Positions 56,101 through 62,510 of a stretch of 64,000 nt of DNA are shown piece after piece (within the stretch, counting starts at the first letter, position 1; each line of letters begins with the position of its first letter). Position numbers and translations under genes: made by a program. The notes below the pieces were generated by a model that saw nothing but the letters and a program-made list of their open reading frames with translations, made no database searches and was not told where the DNA came from. The DNA comes from Azorinus chamasolen (taxonomy: Eukaryota; Mollusca; Bivalvia; Cardiida; Solecurtidae): NCBI GenBank assembly GCA_963576725.1, contig OY755242.1:61880324-61944323 (forward strand), in the 5' to 3' direction.

Positions 56101-56570
56101 TTCAGCAAGGTATATGCAAATGAAGCCTTCATGTATAAAATAATCTAGATATTTGTCTCTTTGGAATTCTAGATATTGAAACATTATATATGTTCTAAGG
56201 ATTTAGTCGTCATAATACCAGAGAGAAAACATTATCTCTACCATGGTCTTTGAGATGATTCTAAAGAGTGGTCACAACATGGTTTGATGGAGAAATAAAG
56301 AAGTTATTCTTAATGTTTAAAGTTACGCATCTTATCTGTACTTCTGATATAATATGGAGTCAGTAGGGTATGCTTTAGACTTGGACCTACAGTTGTTTCA
56401 GTCTTGATAAAAGTTGGCTTTTCTTACAAGACATAAGTTGTTCAGCTACCTTGCTTGCTTCATTGGTAGCAGTTGATATAAAGTGCTGATTGTTTGTTTT
56501 CAGGTATATGTCTGACCATTTGGTGGAGCTGTTCTCAGACTCCGCATATGTACCTGCAGCAGAGGCCTAA
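35082..56570 (+). CDS. MSL3: Male-specific lethal 3 homologue (MSL complex subunit), 11 coding exons
   Basis: A chromatin reader of the MSL complex, which with MSL1, MSL2 and MOF/KAT8 acetylates histone H4 Lys16. Exons: 35082-35177, 35821-35903, 40005-40097, 40837-41011, 41824-41880, 43355-43444, 45250-45389, 49599-49745, 53350-54065, 55518-55602 and 56504-56570. The phases agree throughout and give 582 aa (human 521). The chromo-barrel domain is at about 5-75, with [15 protein letters not shown] and FLRWNNSWDRV. MRG segments are at about 169-285 ([20 protein letters not shown]) and about 500-580 ([10 protein letters not shown], then LPDLLGKM). They are split by a Lys/Glu/Ser-rich insert of about 240 residues in exon 9, a feature of MSL3 rather than MRG15. 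The exon 3/4 junction has an alternative (GTGTAAGT donor with ATGCAG acceptor) that also keeps frame. Confidence 0.93.
35215..35762. repeat. Fragment of Ac-like hAT element, MSL3 intron 1
   Basis: AACCGTTAACATCCCTA at 35746-35762 equals the right end of the complete hAT at 46977-48427, preceded by GGTTAACCGGTTTTCG. GGTTAACCGTTTAC near 35219 may be the opposite subterminal region. The left terminus is not clear. Confidence 0.5.
35821..35903 (+). CDS. MSL3: MSL3 exon 2 (chromo-barrel)
   Basis: Acceptor TTTTGTAG, donor AG|GTAAAA, 83 nt. It encodes [20 protein letters not shown] and the following FLRWNN. Confidence 0.9.
35945..36170. mobile_element. Family A2 MITE remnant, MSL3 intron 2
   Basis: AACCTTCCCTGATAGGAGG end and a GGAGCTGTCTGATCAGGGTC half-core. 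An extra inverted pair, TATAAATACTGTTTGCAAGG / CCTTGCAGACAGTATTTATA, lies next to the core. Confidence 0.55.
36228..37359. mobile_element. CAGGGGTG-ended DNA transposon, copy 4
   Basis: 1132 bp, ends CAGGGGTGTAAAA / TTTTACACCCCTG, flanked by GGGAT on both sides (5-6 bp). Subterminal CACTCACCCTG and CACTCGCC motifs recur near both ends and may bind transposase. It is inserted in another dispersed repeat, which continues as 37360-37600. Confidence 0.72.
37360..37600. repeat. Dispersed repeat ending in ATAGTGTTTCACAAACAC
   Basis: Complement of the family at 21940-22140 and 23385-23650: GCATGTGCAACTTAAGGGG and GGGGGCATAGTGTTTCACAA. Confidence 0.55.
37784..38313 (-). mobile_element. 5'-truncated non-LTR retrotransposon (reverse transcriptase C terminus)
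   Basis: An open frame on the minus strand (38313-37834) encodes the C-terminal region of a LINE polyprotein: [20 protein letters not shown], then [27 protein letters not shown] and [14 protein letters not shown]. This is the conserved tail beyond the RT domain in endonuclease-RT LINEs. The 3' end is a run of AGTG repeats at about 37785-37804 (read on minus). It is truncated and inserted within a family A MITE (TTAACCCTTT at 37773 and the remaining core at 38305-38500). Not functional. Confidence 0.85.
38314..38500. mobile_element. Family A MITE, main part (left end beyond the LINE)
   Basis: GAGTAGACCCTACTCCTGTA and its complement form the core. It ends GAACAGGGAAAGGGTTAA at about 38500. Confidence 0.65.
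38635..38956 (+). mobile_element. tRNA-derived SINE with target duplication
   Basis: The head is tRNA-like: A-box TGGCTCAGTGGTAGAGCG with a paired D arm and B-box GGGTTTGATCCCC. A body of about 240 bp follows, then an (ACTC)n tail. ATTGCCAA flanks both ends (38627-38634 and 38957-38964), which fixes the boundaries. It lies in MSL3 intron 2. Confidence 0.85.
39409..39638. mobile_element. Family B MITE (inverted), MSL3 intron 2
   Basis: 230 bp, TTAACCCTTTTCTCCATAAA to ATGGGGGAAAGGGTTAA, with the AGCATTTGCTC core. A half A2 MITE (about 39197-39400) abuts it. Confidence 0.8.
39786..39979. mobile_element. CAGAGCTCC-ended MITE (family D)
   Basis: The core palindrome is CACCAAACCCTATGTTGTGA with AGAATCGTCTC and complements. 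The right end TTATCTGTAGCTCTG is intact; the left end is degraded (CAGTGGTCCTGATAA). Confidence 0.7.
40005..40097 (+). CDS. MSL3: MSL3 exon 3
   Basis: Acceptor TGTTATAG, donor GT|GTAAGT. It encodes [20 protein letters not shown] and the following [10 protein letters not shown], completing the chromo-barrel. Confidence 0.88.
40378..40617. mobile_element. Family B MITE (inverted), MSL3 intron 3
   Basis: 240 bp, TTAACCCATTCCCTCATTTT to ATGAGGTATTGGGTTAA. The core centre carries a few extra bases (CATACTGCTTAG). Confidence 0.8.
40837..41011 (+). CDS. MSL3: MSL3 exon 4 (basic/acidic linker)
   Basis: The acceptor TCTGAG is the first AG after a C-rich tract and keeps frame with the canonical GTAAGT donor of exon 3. 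Using ATGCAG four bases further on would need the weaker GTGTAAGT donor. It encodes [15 protein letters not shown] followed by an acidic, Thr-rich stretch; donor GAG|GTTAGT. Confidence 0.82.
41393..41604. mobile_element. TTAA-type MITE with AGACGCCGC core (family G)
   Basis: TTAACTCATTGCACGCTA on the left pairs with TAGCGTGCAAAGAGTTATA on the right. The central palindrome is ATGAGACGCCGCATTATGCG and complement, with AACAGTTTGGATCC arms. Confidence 0.72.
41824..41880 (+). CDS. MSL3: MSL3 exon 5 (small)
   Basis: 57 nt, acceptor TGTTTACAG, donor AAG|GTAAGC, phase 0 on both sides. It encodes [19 protein letters not shown]. Confidence 0.85.
42026..42254. mobile_element. Family B MITE (inverted), MSL3 intron 5
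   Basis: TTAACTCTTTACTCCATAAA to ATGAGGTAATGGTTTAA. One core arm is partly replaced (AGAGCATTTAACC). Confidence 0.75.
42290..43125. repeat. Unclassified repeat-flanked segment, MSL3 intron 5
   Basis: TTCTRTTGGTGGGGG blocks recur at both ends (about 42318-42400 and 43045-43115) around 600 bp without similarity to other parts of the window. It is probably an element with short subterminal repeats; the class is unknown. Confidence 0.4.
43355..43444 (+). CDS. MSL3: MSL3 exon 6 (start of MRG domain)
   Basis: 90 nt, acceptor TATTGTAG, donor AAG|GTAAGG. It encodes [20 protein letters not shown] and the following FFAINHDKK. Confidence 0.9.
43620..43825. repeat. Short dispersed repeat (TAGCTTGTCTGTTTCGAAGA)
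   Basis: It starts TTTTTAGCTTGTCTG, contains GAGCTATTGTCATGACTCC and ends near GCGGTGCTCTTG. A related longer copy is at 52345-52945. It is inserted in an A2-type MITE whose core is at 43880-43945. Confidence 0.5.
43982..44199. mobile_element. Family B MITE, MSL3 intron 6
   Basis: TTAACCCATTACCTCATAGG to GAAGGAAAGGATTAA. Its left TTAA is also the right TTAA of the preceding MITE. Confidence 0.78.
44201..44320. repeat. 27-30-bp tandem repeat, four units
   Basis: TGTATATGTAAGGCTTGCTA occurs at 44211, 44241, 44268 and 44298. Confidence 0.85.
44375..44629. mobile_element. Family A2 MITE (inverted), MSL3 intron 6
   Basis: 255 bp, TTAACCCTTTCCTTTATATA to AATAGGGAAAGGATTAA, core CAGACGGCCCCTTTAGGAGC. 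Confidence 0.8.
44699..44948. mobile_element. Family A MITE (inverted), MSL3 intron 6
   Basis: 250 bp, TTAACCCTTTCCCCCATATA to GAACAGGGAAAGGGTTAA. Confidence 0.82.
45053..45185. mobile_element. Family D MITE with exact 6-bp duplication GTTGAT
   Basis: Ends CAGAGCTCCAGATAA and TTATCTGTAACTCTG, flanked by GTTGAT on both sides (45047-45052 and 45186-45191). The right half of the central palindrome is lost. Confidence 0.82.
45250..45389 (+). CDS. MSL3: MSL3 exon 7 (MRG domain)
   Basis: 140 nt, acceptor TTTTCACAG, donor CT|GTAAGT. It encodes [20 protein letters not shown] and the following [10 protein letters not shown]. Confidence 0.93.
45610..46010. mobile_element. Family B MITE, interrupted and decayed
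   Basis: The start ACCATTCTCTCCTACTGACG is separated by about 150 bp from the core AGAGCATTTGCTCCTATGGA at about 45860. Confidence 0.5.
46194..48989. mobile_element. CAGGGGTG-ended DNA transposon, copy 3 (6-bp TSD AAATAC)
   Basis: 2796 bp with ends CAGGGGTGAGAAT / ATTCTCACCCCTG and an exact duplication AAATAC (46188-46193, 48990-48995). The intact family F copy reads AAAACAC at this point. It is the inverted relative of copy 2. A plus-strand frame at 46537-46830 encodes a Lys/Arg-rich protein with an eroded zinc-finger pattern ([14 protein letters not shown] ... [10 protein letters not shown]). It carries its own insertion, an Ac-like hAT at 46977-48427. Confidence 0.88.
46977..48427. mobile_element. 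Ac-like hAT element, 8-bp TSD GTTTATTG
   Basis: 1451 bp with ends TAGGGATGTTAACGGTTA / AACCGTTAACATCCCTA and exact 8-bp duplications GTTTATTG (46969-46976 and 48428-48435). Copy 2 of the host transposon reads GGTTTATTGACATAA uninterrupted (28510 region, complement). Subterminal AACCGGTTAACCG repeats recall the AAACGG transposase sites of maize Ac, whose ends are also YAGGGATGAAA. No intact transposase was seen; non-autonomous. Confidence 0.88.
49405..49572. mobile_element. Family D MITE, MSL3 intron 7
   Basis: Ends CAGAGGTACAGATTAG and CACCTGTAGCTCTG, flanks TGCATA / TGTATA (5 of 6). The palindrome is CATCAAACCCTATACTGTGA and complement. Its right end is only about 26 bp upstream of exon 8, close to the acceptor. 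Confidence 0.75.
49599..49745 (+). CDS. MSL3: MSL3 exon 8 (MRG core)
   Basis: 147 nt, acceptor TTTTTACAG, donor GT|GTAAGC. It encodes [20 protein letters not shown] and the following [12 protein letters not shown]. Confidence 0.94.
49927..50172. mobile_element. Family A MITE, MSL3 intron 8
   Basis: 246 bp, TTAACCCTTTCCTTGTTC to GAAGGAAAGAATTAA, core CAGACAGCTCTTATAGGAGC. Confidence 0.8.
50239..50862. mobile_element. Tandem-core element with GGAAAATCCGGTT ends
   Basis: The left end carries ACCGGGTTTTCC / GGAAAATCCGGT as a hairpin; GGAAAATCCGGTTTGATGCC closes the right. The core unit (AACTCCTCTNANACTGTTCA, ATGTAGCAAGGACACAATAT) repeats about three times at 160-170 bp. It abuts the 145-bp array element directly. 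Confidence 0.6.
50863..52236. mobile_element. Tandem-core element, 145-bp units, second copy (MSL3 intron 8)
   Basis: The complement of 29174-30995: it starts TATACCCCCCTTTTG ... AAATGGGGGTATATTG and CGGTTGGTCGGTCGGTAG, and ends GGGGGGTATACATGTTTTAC with AAACATCTCTTGTT. About eight units carry AGGTCAAAGGTCAAGGTCAC-type blocks. About half keep a perfect AGGTCANNNTGACCT; the others have one changed base. Relative to host transcription it has the same orientation as the RPS3A copy. Confidence 0.8.
52345..52945. repeat. Dispersed repeat (TTTAGCTTGTCTGTTTTTCG)
   Basis: Left end TTTAGCTTGTCTGTT, then GAGCTATTGTCGTAACTC, two AGGGCCATAACTCTR blocks, and right end TGAGGTGCTCTTGTTC. Related to 43620-43825. 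Confidence 0.55.
53350..54065 (+). CDS. MSL3: MSL3 exon 9 (MSL3-specific insert and MRG restart)
   Basis: 716 nt, acceptor TTTTTTCAG, donor TTCG|GTAAGG. Most of it is a charged, Ser-rich, probably disordered insert ([36 protein letters not shown]). The end returns to the MRG fold with [20 protein letters not shown] and GPQHLLRLF. The frame is open upstream of 53350, but the acceptor and phase fix the start. Confidence 0.93.
54214..54690. repeat. Dispersed repeat TTAGCTCACCAGAGCAC with 158-bp internal repeat
   Basis: It starts with the hairpin AGCTCACCAGAGCAC / TGTGCTCAGGGTGAGCT. Two units of GCCCCTGGGGTCAAAATTGG lie 158 bp apart (about 54407 and 54565). It ends GGGCCATTCTGGCCCTCTTG. It lies in MSL3 intron 9. 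Confidence 0.65.
54785..54977. mobile_element. Family B MITE (inverted), short core
   Basis: TTAACCCATTCCCTCCATTT to AACTTGGAGGGAAT. The core centre is shortened to AGAGCAAATGCTCT. Confidence 0.7.
55061..55218. mobile_element. Family D MITE with exact 6-bp duplication TGAATT
   Basis: Ends CAGAGGTCCAGATAAAA and TTTATCTTATCTCTG, flanked by TGAATT (55055-55060 and 55219-55224). The palindrome is CTCCACCAAACCCTGTGTTG and complement. Confidence 0.82.
55518..55602 (+). CDS. MSL3: MSL3 exon 10 (MRG C-terminal part)
   Basis: 85 nt, acceptor TTTTCAG, donor GT|GTAAGA. It encodes [20 protein letters not shown] and the following KLLQQFL. Confidence 0.9.
55754..56003. mobile_element. Family F TTAA MITE (complete reference copy)
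   Basis: 250 bp, TTAACCCTTCGCTTGCTATT to AAGAGAAGGGTTAA, core GAGACAGCTCCTGCAGGAGC and complement. This is the empty-site reference for the copy at 46163-49218. Confidence 0.85.
56504..56570 (+). CDS. MSL3: MSL3 exon 11 (last coding exon)
   Basis: Acceptor TTGTTTTCAG; encodes [20 protein letters not shown] and A, then TAA at 56568-56570. This matches the C-terminal helix of MRG domains (F-x-x-S-A-Y-V). Confidence 0.9.
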
Positions 56571-57304
56571 CAGTCATGGAAATGTAGTCAACCAGAGGTG
56601 TTCCTTGTGCACAAAGGAATTCCTCATTATTTCAATGGCCAACAGTATTGACAGATAGCACATGCTGTACAGTACGCAGGACCAGTTCAGATTACGTGTG
56701 GTGTGGTCAAGGGTTGCACTTTAGTTCACAACTTTAACACTTTACTCCATAGATACGACTTATAAGGTCTTTGCAAACAGAGTAGACCCAGATCAGGTGG
56801 CTCTAATAGGAGCCATCTGATCAGTGTCTGCTCCATTTGCTTTTGGGATTATGATTATACAGTTACAGTTACTTAACCCTTTCTCTGATGATTATTCATG
56901 TAAGAAATAATGATGTCATGAATATTAATAAGATTATTTTTTAGACTGTCGTATGAACAAAAGGCATTTTGCCTCAGGCAGTAGCTGTAGAATCAGATCT
57001 ATATACACCATAAGCAAACAGAGCAGACCCTGATCAGATGGCTCCTGTAGGAGCCGTCTGATCTGGGTCTACTCTGTTTGCAGATGCGTCAAAATGCGCT
57101 TACATAAGGGAAACCGTTAACCCTTTCCTTCACGTGTTTGTATGCCATTATAAAAAATAATCTAATAAATATTCATGGGGTGGTTTATTTTTTGCATGAA
57201 TATTGAACAGGGAAAGGGTTGAAAAAAAAGAGTTAAAGGGTTTTGATATGATATAGATTTGTTTCAACAGTTTCTGTCAAATCAAAACATGTCCTTGAAA
57301 AGTT
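56571..57304 (+). other. 3' side of MSL3; UTR and MITEs
   Basis: Probably 3' UTR at first. A family A2 MITE fills 56873-57120 and a partial one follows from the shared TTAA at 57117. AATAAA-like motifs occur inside the 57305-57465 tandem repeat; which one is used for polyadenylation cannot be told. Confidence 0.45.
56873..57120. mobile_element. Family A2 MITE (complete)
   Basis: 248 bp, TTAACCCTTTCTCTGATG to TAAGGGAAACCGTTAA, core GATGGCTCCTGTAGGAGCCG. Confidence 0.8.
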
Positions 57305-57465
57305 TACAATAAAAATAAAAGCTCATCAATATTCATGGCAAAAATTATAATTAAAATAAAAGCTCATCAATATTCATGGCAAAAATTACAATATGAATAA
57401 AAGCTCATCAATATTCATGGAAAAAATTACAATTAAAATAAAAGCTCATCAATATTCATGCTATC
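57305..57465. repeat. Tandem repeat of AAAGCTCATCAATATTCATG
   Basis: Four units of about 50 bp (AATAAAAGCTCATCAATATT preceded by AAAAATTA-type spacer). The unit resembles the inner arm of A2 MITEs, so it looks like a local expansion of part of one MITE. Confidence 0.75.
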
Positions 57466-57542
57466 ATTATTTATTACATGAATATTGAATAGGGAAAGGT
57501 TTAGTTGATTTTTATGTACACAGGACTTTTCAATATTGGTAG

Positions 57543-57710
57543 CAGAGCTCCAGATAAGATGTGTAAATTACATTATTTTCAAGAATAACTTCTTTGTTTC
57601 TCCACCAAACACATACTGTGACCACTTTTTAGAATCGTCTCAAGCGTGGTCATAGTATAGGGTTTGGTGGAGAAATGGCGATTTCAGAATTTGGGTAGGC
57701 ATCTGTGGGT
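57543..57710. mobile_element. Family D MITE
   Basis: Left end CAGAGCTCCAGATAAGATG, palindrome CTCCACCAAACACATACTGT and complement; right end decayed. Confidence 0.65.
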
Positions 57711-58067
57711 AGAAACTAGTGTCAGATATATTATAATGTCAGAACCAATGAGAGTTGAGCCTGATCAGACGGCTCCTAAAGGAGCCATCTGATCTGGCTC
57801 GATTCTTGTTTGCCAAGGCCTGATAAGGTAAAGGTTAAAGAGAAAAAGATCCTGGCATATGTTCATAGGACTGTAGAAAACATGTTTTCGTTTGATAACA
57901 ATCTATGTATGTGATCTTTACAAGTTGGGACTACACTCTTTATGTTAATCATTTTTACTCCTGTCATAAATCAGTCATTTGTCATCATATTTCTGCAGGC
58001 TCAGAAACACTCATCCATGTATCATGTTGGAAACCAGTGTATCTGTTTACTGTCTGTTTGAATCTGT

Positions 58068-58308
58068 TTGGCCCTTTCCCTGTTCTGAGTTTTTTCCAAA
58101 TTTCGATACCTACTGAGTATTCATTGACAAACTAGTTTTGATGAAATATGGAAGGTGGAAAATTGTAGCCATTTTAGAAAGTAAAGAAACAAATCTTTCA
58201 AATTCCATTTGCAAACAGAGCAAACCCTGATCAGACGGGAGCCGTCTGATTTGGGCCTACTCTGTTTGCAAATTGGTAAAAACATGTTTATATGAGGGAA
58301 AGGGTTAA
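58068..58308. mobile_element. Family A MITE
   Basis: GGCCCTTTCCCTGTTCTGAG to TGAGGGAAAGGGTTAA. The core is shortened to CAGACGGGAGCCGTCTG. Confidence 0.75.
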
Positions 58309-58396
58309 ATTTTGTATAACTGTGTACTTTTGAAGAAAATATGTTCCAGCTATGTACAGAGGGCTGTTGTTAATTGAAGTATTTTAGAGATCTAAG

Positions 58397-58797
58397 TACA
58401 GTAAAACCATCAAAAAGAGGTCTATGGATATGTAAAGCAGGTGGTAGCTTAGTGCAGGTCAAAAGTAATGCAAAAAGCTCTTTTGTCCTGCATTAACCAT
58501 TTCCCTGTTATATATTTATTTGAAATTTTAATACCTACTGAATATTCCTGGACAAAATAGTTTATATAAACTTATAAAGAAATATGAATTGTGGAACATT
58601 GTAGCCATTTTAGAAAGTCAAGAAGCAGATATTTCAAATTCCATTAGCAAACAGAGTAGACCCTGATCAGACAGCTCCTATCTGTTTGCAAAATGGGTCA
58701 AAACACATTTATATGAAGGAAAGGGTTAAGCAACCACCTTTTTAAGACGCCTGTGTTTAAAAAATGAATGACCGCTTAAGACATTTTCTACTGTATA
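58397..58797. mobile_element. pogo-like MITE (family C) split by a family A MITE
   Basis: TA-flanked ends CAGTAAAACC (58399) and TTTTCTACTG (to 58795). The interior GCAGGTGGTAGCTTAGTGCA ... GTCCTGCATTAA is interrupted and resumes TTAAGCAACCACCTTTTTAA. Confidence 0.8.
58493..58729. mobile_element. Family A MITE inserted into a TTAA of family C
   Basis: TTAACCATTTCCCTG to AAGGAAAGGGTTAA. The host sequence elsewhere reads CTGCATTAAGCTACCACC with a single TTAA, so TTAA is the duplicated target. Part of the core is deleted. Confidence 0.85.
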
Positions 58798-59152
58798 CTG
58801 TTTAAAGGCCATAATATTGTTAGTACTCACTAGAATCAACTGTCCAAGCCTATTCTAACAAGTACCAACAATGGAGGGTTTGCCTAAGAAATAAGGAATT
58901 TAATAGATCTGTGCACCTCTTACCTATTGCTCTGTGTACATGTTGGAAATTTATGTATAGGGGAGGAATTGTACATGTTATGCATGCAGTATGAAGTTTT
59001 TGCTCAGTGCCTTTGCAGCTCTGTTTTCCCGTAGTTGTTACAAGTTTGTCTGTTTGTTGTCTACCTCTGTTTTAAGATGGATGAAAATGCTGTGTGAATT
59101 GTCATCCAAATATATTTTAGATGAAACTATTATTATATAACATGGTTATTTA

Positions 59153-59405
59153 TTAACTCTTTAGCCTGCCACCTATTTTTTTATCACTCTGTCCTCTTTA
59201 AATATTAATTAGGCAAATCTTTACAACAATATATACAGGTTAGTTGAAATGATTTTCCTAGGCAAAAGCTTAGAGCATGCAGGCATGGATTTTCCATTGC
59301 AAACAGTGCATACCAAGATGAGAGAGCTACTCTAGGAGCTCTCTCATCTGGGTTTGCACTGTTTGCAAATGCAACTATAGTTGTGACTGGCAGGCTATTC
59401 ATTAA
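59153..59405. mobile_element. TTAA MITE with AGAGAGCT core (family H)
   Basis: TTAACTCTTTAGCCTGCCA on the left, TGGCAGGCTATTCATTAA on the right. The central palindrome is GATGAGAGAGCTACTC and complement, with GCAAACAGTGCA arms. Confidence 0.72.
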
Positions 59406-59503
59406 ACTCTTGAAATATAAGAATGGGGGAAACAAATGTGGTCATTTTCAAACAGTGTACTCAGATCAGAGGACAGCTAGAGTAGCCTGCTGATTAGTGT
59501 TTG

Positions 59504-59694
59504 CAGAGCTCCAGATATGTGCGTAAATTATTGTTTTTCAAGAATAACTTCTCGATTTTTCCACCAAACCCAATACTGTGACCACTCATTAGAATCATCT
59601 TTTCCAGACGATTCTAAAGAGTGGTCACAGTATAGGGTTTGGTGGAGAAGTGACGATTTTAGTATTTGGGTACGCACCGTTATCTGTAGCTCTG
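59504..59694. mobile_element. Family D MITE with exact 6-bp duplication TGTTTG
   Basis: Ends CAGAGCTCCAGATA and TTATCTGTAGCTCTG, flanks TGTTTG (59498-59503, 59695-59700). The core is CCACCAAACCCAATACTGTG with GAATCATCTTTTCCAGACGA. Confidence 0.85.
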
Positions 59695-59777
59695 TGTTTG
59701 CGTTGTTTGTCATTTAAAATCGCCTAGTAAATTTTACCCCTCAAAATTGAATGGACTGTCTTTAACCCATTACTCCA

Positions 59778-60026
59778 TTAACCCTTTCCTCCATGAATAT
59801 TCATGTAAGAAATAATGATGTCCTGAATATTATTTAGGTTAAAATGTTATAATAGCACATGGACACAAAATGTTTCGGCCATGGCAGAAACTGTGGAATC
59901 ATATCTATATTGTATCATAAACAAACAGAGCAGACCCTGATCAGATGGCTCCTACAGGAGCCATCTGATCTGGGTCTACTCTGTTTGCAAAGACGTAGAA
60001 AGGAGTGTTTATTGAGTAAAGGGTGA
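59778..60026. mobile_element. Family A2 MITE
   Basis: TTAACCCTTTCCTCCATGAA to TTGAGTAAAGGG, core GATGGCTCCTACAGGAGCCA. Decayed relatives surround it (about 60288-60372 and 60830-60900). Confidence 0.75.
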
Positions 60027-60944
60027 AATACTTATGGAATTATACAGAACTGATTCTACAATTTGTACTGTGGCAAAAAGTCATCTGCCATTATAAAAAA
60101 TATAACAGTTGATATTCATGTCAAAACTGAAGTACGTAGTACTGTCTGTTTTCAGTTCGAATGACCGCTCAGCCGATTGTATATGTTGTCTTTATTCTTA
60201 CATGAATATTTTTGGAGTAAGGGTTAAACAGGGTTGAACAACGGTCTTTAATTTTCTGCTGTAGTAATTGATGTCACTGTTACGTAACCCTTTTCTCGAT
60301 AAATATGCCTATCTACACCTTTGCATGATTCCGTTATTTCTTACATGAATATTTATGGCGAAAGGGTTAATGAAATTGTCATCAAAATAACATAGCATAT
60401 TTGAAAACAACTATAATTATTTTGTTTCAAATGTAAGCTTTGGAGGACTGTCAATTTTTCTTCAATGACAAATTTTGATGTTGCATATTGTAATGCAAAA
60501 GTGAACAACCTTCTGTATCAGGGTGTATGTTGTATAGATGTTGGAGCTAGTTGGGTATTATTGGAGCCCAGCTATGCAAAATGTTAACCTTTAGGTTTCG
60601 CAAACAGTGTAGAACAATATTAGTGACTGTTGAACAAGTTTAGTGACCGGGTCTGATCAGGTTATAAACTGTTTGCCATCCTTCAGACCATTTTCTGTTT
60701 TGCATATTGGTGTGGCAATCAATGTAGATTTTACACAGATTGTATTGCCTAAAGGTTGGTTTTCGTGTTGCGGGACTCATGAAGGTGTGCATGTCTTTGA
60801 TTGTCAGTTTCATGTTTTCCTCTTTTTTAACCTCTGCTCCATGAATATTCAGGCAAGAAATAAATGACATCATAAATATTAATTAATTTCCATAAGGAGA
60901 CTGATCAGATGATTTTTCGATCATGACATAAACTGGAATTCAAA

Positions 60945-61151
60945 TACAGTAAAACTTCTACAACGGCCACTAAATTGCGTTAATTAGTTGGTATTTTGGG
61001 CAGGTTGTATGCTTAAAGCAAGGTGAAAGTAAAACAGAACACCCCTATAGGAGCGTTCTGTTTTACTTTCACCTTGCTTTAAGCATCCACCTGCTTTCAA
61101 CACAAAATATTTGATGTACTTTAGTGGTCGTTATAGAGAGGTTTTACTGTA
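60945..61151. mobile_element. pogo-like MITE with TA duplication (variant of family C)
   Basis: TA + CAGTAAAACTTCTACAACGG on the left, CGTTATAGAGAGGTTTTACTG + TA on the right. The core is GCTTAAAGCAAGGTGAAAGT and complement around CCCCTATAGGAGCG. The termini match pogo/Tigger-type CAGTA...ACC ends. Confidence 0.8.
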
Positions 61152-61842
61152 TACATGTTACGATGTATATCATAAACAAACAAAGCAGACCTCGATGAGA
61201 CGGCTCCTACAGATGCCGTCTGATCTGGGTCTACTCTGTATGTAAAGGTTTAGAATGGCGTATTTATGGAGTAAAGGGTTAATATTTGTTTGGTGAGGGA
61301 AACCTAGCAGTTCTATTCATGTTTGTTAATTATTGTCACTGACAAATTAATTTTTAAAGAAATAAAACTTGTTTTTTTCTGCCAAAAGTTGTTGGTAGTC
61401 CTTGACAATCCGGCCTTTTTATTCATACCAAAGAACTTTTTAAACCCTTTCCTTCATGAATATTTATGTAAGAAGTAATGATACGGATATTGATAAGATT
61501 AAGTTTTATAATGATAGACAAACACAAGAAATTTGGCTATAGCAGGAACAAGTATTAGATCTATATTATCTCATAAGCAAACTGAGCAGATCCTGTAGGA
61601 TCTGTATGATCTGGGTCTACGCTATTTGCAAAGGCATTGAAAGGCGTATTTGTTGATTGAAGGATTAAAATGACCATTCAGAGTCTCTTCACCTTTTACT
61701 CCATCAAAATGCCTTTGCAAACAGAATACCCAGATCAGAATGTTCCTGTAGGAGCCGTCTGTTCTGTTAGCTGAAGATATAGATCCGATTCTGTCATGTC
61801 CAAGCACTTCCGTGTTCATGTAGCATTATAAAACTTAATCTA
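61152..61842. other. Intergenic; decayed A2 MITEs
   Basis: Partial A2 cores are at about 61170-61283, 61441-61668 and 61690-61830. No gene. Confidence 0.5.
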
Positions 61843-62510
61843 ATTCTGTCCCCCCCCCCCCCCCTCCCCCTATATTTATATGGGGGAGACATATTATTTT
61901 TGTGAGACTTGCCTGTCTGTCCGTCTGTCTGTCACACTTTCTTGTCTAGACCATAACTTCTATATGCATGATGCCAGTTGGTTGAAACTTCATATATGGA
62001 AAGAGCATAATGAGAGGAAGTGGTTTGCACAAGGTCCATAACTCTGGCTTCAATAATATTGCTGGTCCTTGTACATATTTTCACACTTTTTTGTCCGGAC
62101 GATAACTCCTATATGGCTCAAGCCATTGGGTTGAAACCTCATACATGAAAACAGCATGATGAGAGGAAGTGTCATGTACAAGGGCCATAACTCTGGCTTC
62201 AATACTTTTGGAGTTATTAGCTGTTATCATTTTTTTTCTTGAAAAATGTGGTGTGGAAAGCGCATAATGAGGCGAAGTATCATTCATCAAGTCCATTACT
62301 ATGGTAGCAACATTTTGAGTTATTTCCCTTTACATATTTTGTTTTGTTTTGGGTTGTTTGTCTGGCTGTCACACATCTAGTCCGGTTGAGTTCTCATGTA
62401 CAGAAATGTGACAATATGTAGCAGTGTGTATATGTGAGTGCGAGATGTGTGTGTGTGTGTGTGTGGGGGGGGGGGGGGGGTCTGTTTTTGTGACAAAAGC
62501 CATCATGATG
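61843..62510. mobile_element. Second GTCTCC-type tandem-core element
   Basis: It starts with a C-run and ATGGGGGAGACATATTATTT with GTCTGTCCGTCTGTCTGTC, has three loose units (AAGGGCCATAACTCTGGCTT, GAGAGGAAGTG), and ends with (GT)n, a G-run and TCTGTTTTTGTGACAAAA, as does 19701-20966. Confidence 0.6.
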
